DNA of 64,000 nt from Boswellia sacra (Eukaryota > Streptophyta > Magnoliopsida > Sapindales > Burseraceae). Below, one piece after another: positions 62,918-64,000 of the stretch. Both the position numbers and the translations under genes were made by a program. How positions within the stretch are numbered: position 1 is the first letter of the stretch; each line of letters starts with the position of its first letter. The notes below the pieces were generated by a model that ran no database searches, was not told where the DNA came from, and saw nothing but the letters and a program-made list of their open reading frames with translations. The stretch is from the NCBI GenBank assembly GCA_013180625.2, contig SNVD02001107.1, forward strand, positions 1-64,000, in the 5' to 3' direction.

Positions 62918-62938
62918 GTATATATATACATATATATA
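62918..62938 (+). promoter_or_regulatory. TATA-rich core promoter of copy F
   Basis: A TATATATATACATATATATAG stretch about 40 bases before the former ATG at 62972, followed by the same leader as copy E (AGAAAGAGAAGCAAATTAAGC). Confidence 0.5.
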
Positions 62939-62971
62939 GTGGTTGTAGAAAGAGAAGCAAATTAAGCAACA

Positions 62972-63911
62972 ATGGAGCTCAATGAACCTGTAAGTCCTAC
63001 TGGACAATAAATAAACAGCTCAGCTCTTTCGCTTTCTATTGTCGCTGTTCTTGAATTTGAAGTGCCAATCGATGATTTGCCGGTTATGAAGTTGATCAAG
63101 GAAGTATTTCTCCCCGCCAACCCACGTTTCTCCTCCATCATGGTACTTTCTCATTTCTCTTGATGTATATATATGGTGCTTTAATTTTCTCAACTTACTA
63201 ATAATTACACTTGAAAACAAAAGCACTTCATGCCCTTCTTTTATATATATAAACTAAATTTAAACCTTTTACTTATTGCATATATCAAGCTTTTTCATTA
63301 ACTACTTTAGTGTGCGTACTTATTAAATTAAATTGACTATGGAGTGTATCGACAGGTTGTAGACGAAAATGGAGAAAAACAATAGAAGAAGGTTGAGGTG
63401 AAGCTCAAAGACCACGTACACGTGCCCTTTTTTTCCTTTGGACTTTCACCAGAATCTTATGACAAATGCCTCGATAATTATATCTCTGAAATAGGATTCA
63501 AGCAGCTTCCGCAAATTCAACCTTTATGGGAAATCCATGTGATAAAGTTCCCTACAACCACTGCAGCCGCTGTTTCAATATTCAAGCTACTCTTTGATGG
63601 GAGCTCTTCTTTCGTGCTTACAAAGGGCTGATAATCCTTCTCTTCCCTTGACATTTCCTTTCGTTCGTTTACGCTCCAACAGGGACGACGGTCACAATAA
63701 CAACATATTAAGAAGTTTGGCCAAGATTTTCTCTGTGGTTCCAAAGACTTTATCAGATCTCTGGTGGAGCATAGCAAAGACTACTCTAATTGAAGATGAT
63801 CGAACTCCAATACGCTCGGGGGTTGATGGAGTTGAGTTTCTACCAACCACAATAGTAACAATGACTTTATCTCTTGATCACATCAAGCAAATTAAGGCTA
63901 AAATTAGAGCG
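62972..63911 (+). pseudogene. WSD1-like acyltransferase copy F, inactivated (continues past the window)
   Basis: Exon 1 (62972-63142) has a stop at codon 13 (63008-63010) where the paralogues have a tyrosine codon. Exon 2 (63356-63911) has TGG to TAG at 63383-63385. A 23-bp deletion between 63588 and 63589 removes the HHSLGDG coding sequence and shifts the frame; GCT flanks the lost segment in the paralogues. Downstream exon 2 is otherwise well conserved (SLPLTFPFVRL, TLIEDDRTPIRSGVDGVEFL), and a GTACAG donor-like sequence follows. Three independent lesions, one of them in the active site, make it a clear pseudogene. Exons 3-5 would lie beyond 64000. The upstream sequence is a duplicate of that of E. 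Confidence 0.9.
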
Positions 63912-64000
63912 GTACAGTCATAGCTAGTTTTCACTTTCTTGATTCTTGTTTCAACTATACTGCGGTCTCTGATGATATGATTCATATAATTATCCTTTAA

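Overview
The window is plant nuclear DNA, almost certainly from a eudicot: AT-rich, with intron-containing genes with GT..AG junctions, and packed with nested plant transposons (Ty1/copia, a small non-autonomous LTR element, LINE, hAT, CACTA). I cannot name the species. Every splice call was made by eye from junctions and from comparing the copies with each other.

The backbone is a plus-strand tandem array of WSD1-like wax ester synthase/diacylglycerol acyltransferase genes with a conserved five-exon plan (about 171, 576-585, 360, 138 and 138-141 nt). I see six members. A (3583-6568) and C (24926-28734) look intact, at about 460 and 461 residues. B (7743-10715) has lost its 5' half and is decayed. 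D (29953-30068) is a last-exon relic. E (46991-59829) is complete but split in exon 2 by a 9.2-kb CACTA transposon with a clean ATA duplication. F (62972 to the window end) has two nonsense codons and a 23-bp deletion that removes the HHxxxDG catalytic motif.

Between array members lie nested mobile elements. From 14303 to 22259 a non-autonomous LTR retrotransposon (TSD CTCAA, tRNA-Met-type PBS, minus orientation) is split in its 5' LTR by a decayed LINE. From 30275 to 42723 a minus-strand copia relic is split near its RNase H end by a 7.6-kb hAT element (8-bp TSD with one mismatch). That hAT carries exons of a RINGv-type zinc-finger gene and is itself interrupted by another insertion. From 47718 to 56954 lies the CACTA element, with apparently intact tnp2-type and TNPA-like genes. 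Smaller pieces are a hAT MITE in the E promoter region, a solo-LTR-like insertion upstream of F, a candidate solo LTR at 42979-43527, and a MITE shared by the 3' flanks of A and C.

Two other host elements stand out. At 60497-60887 a TATA box is followed by two predicted box C/D snoRNAs whose guides match 5.8S and 25S rRNA, arranged like a plant polycistronic snoRNA gene. Small relics of a G-type lectin S-receptor-like kinase (12940-13330) and possibly a serine carboxypeptidase-like gene (23071-23127) show that other gene families once lay here.

Functionally, A and C (and E before the CACTA insertion) would encode paralogous ER acyltransferases acting in wax ester or triacylglycerol synthesis. 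The rest of the window records how duplication and transposition have built and broken the array.
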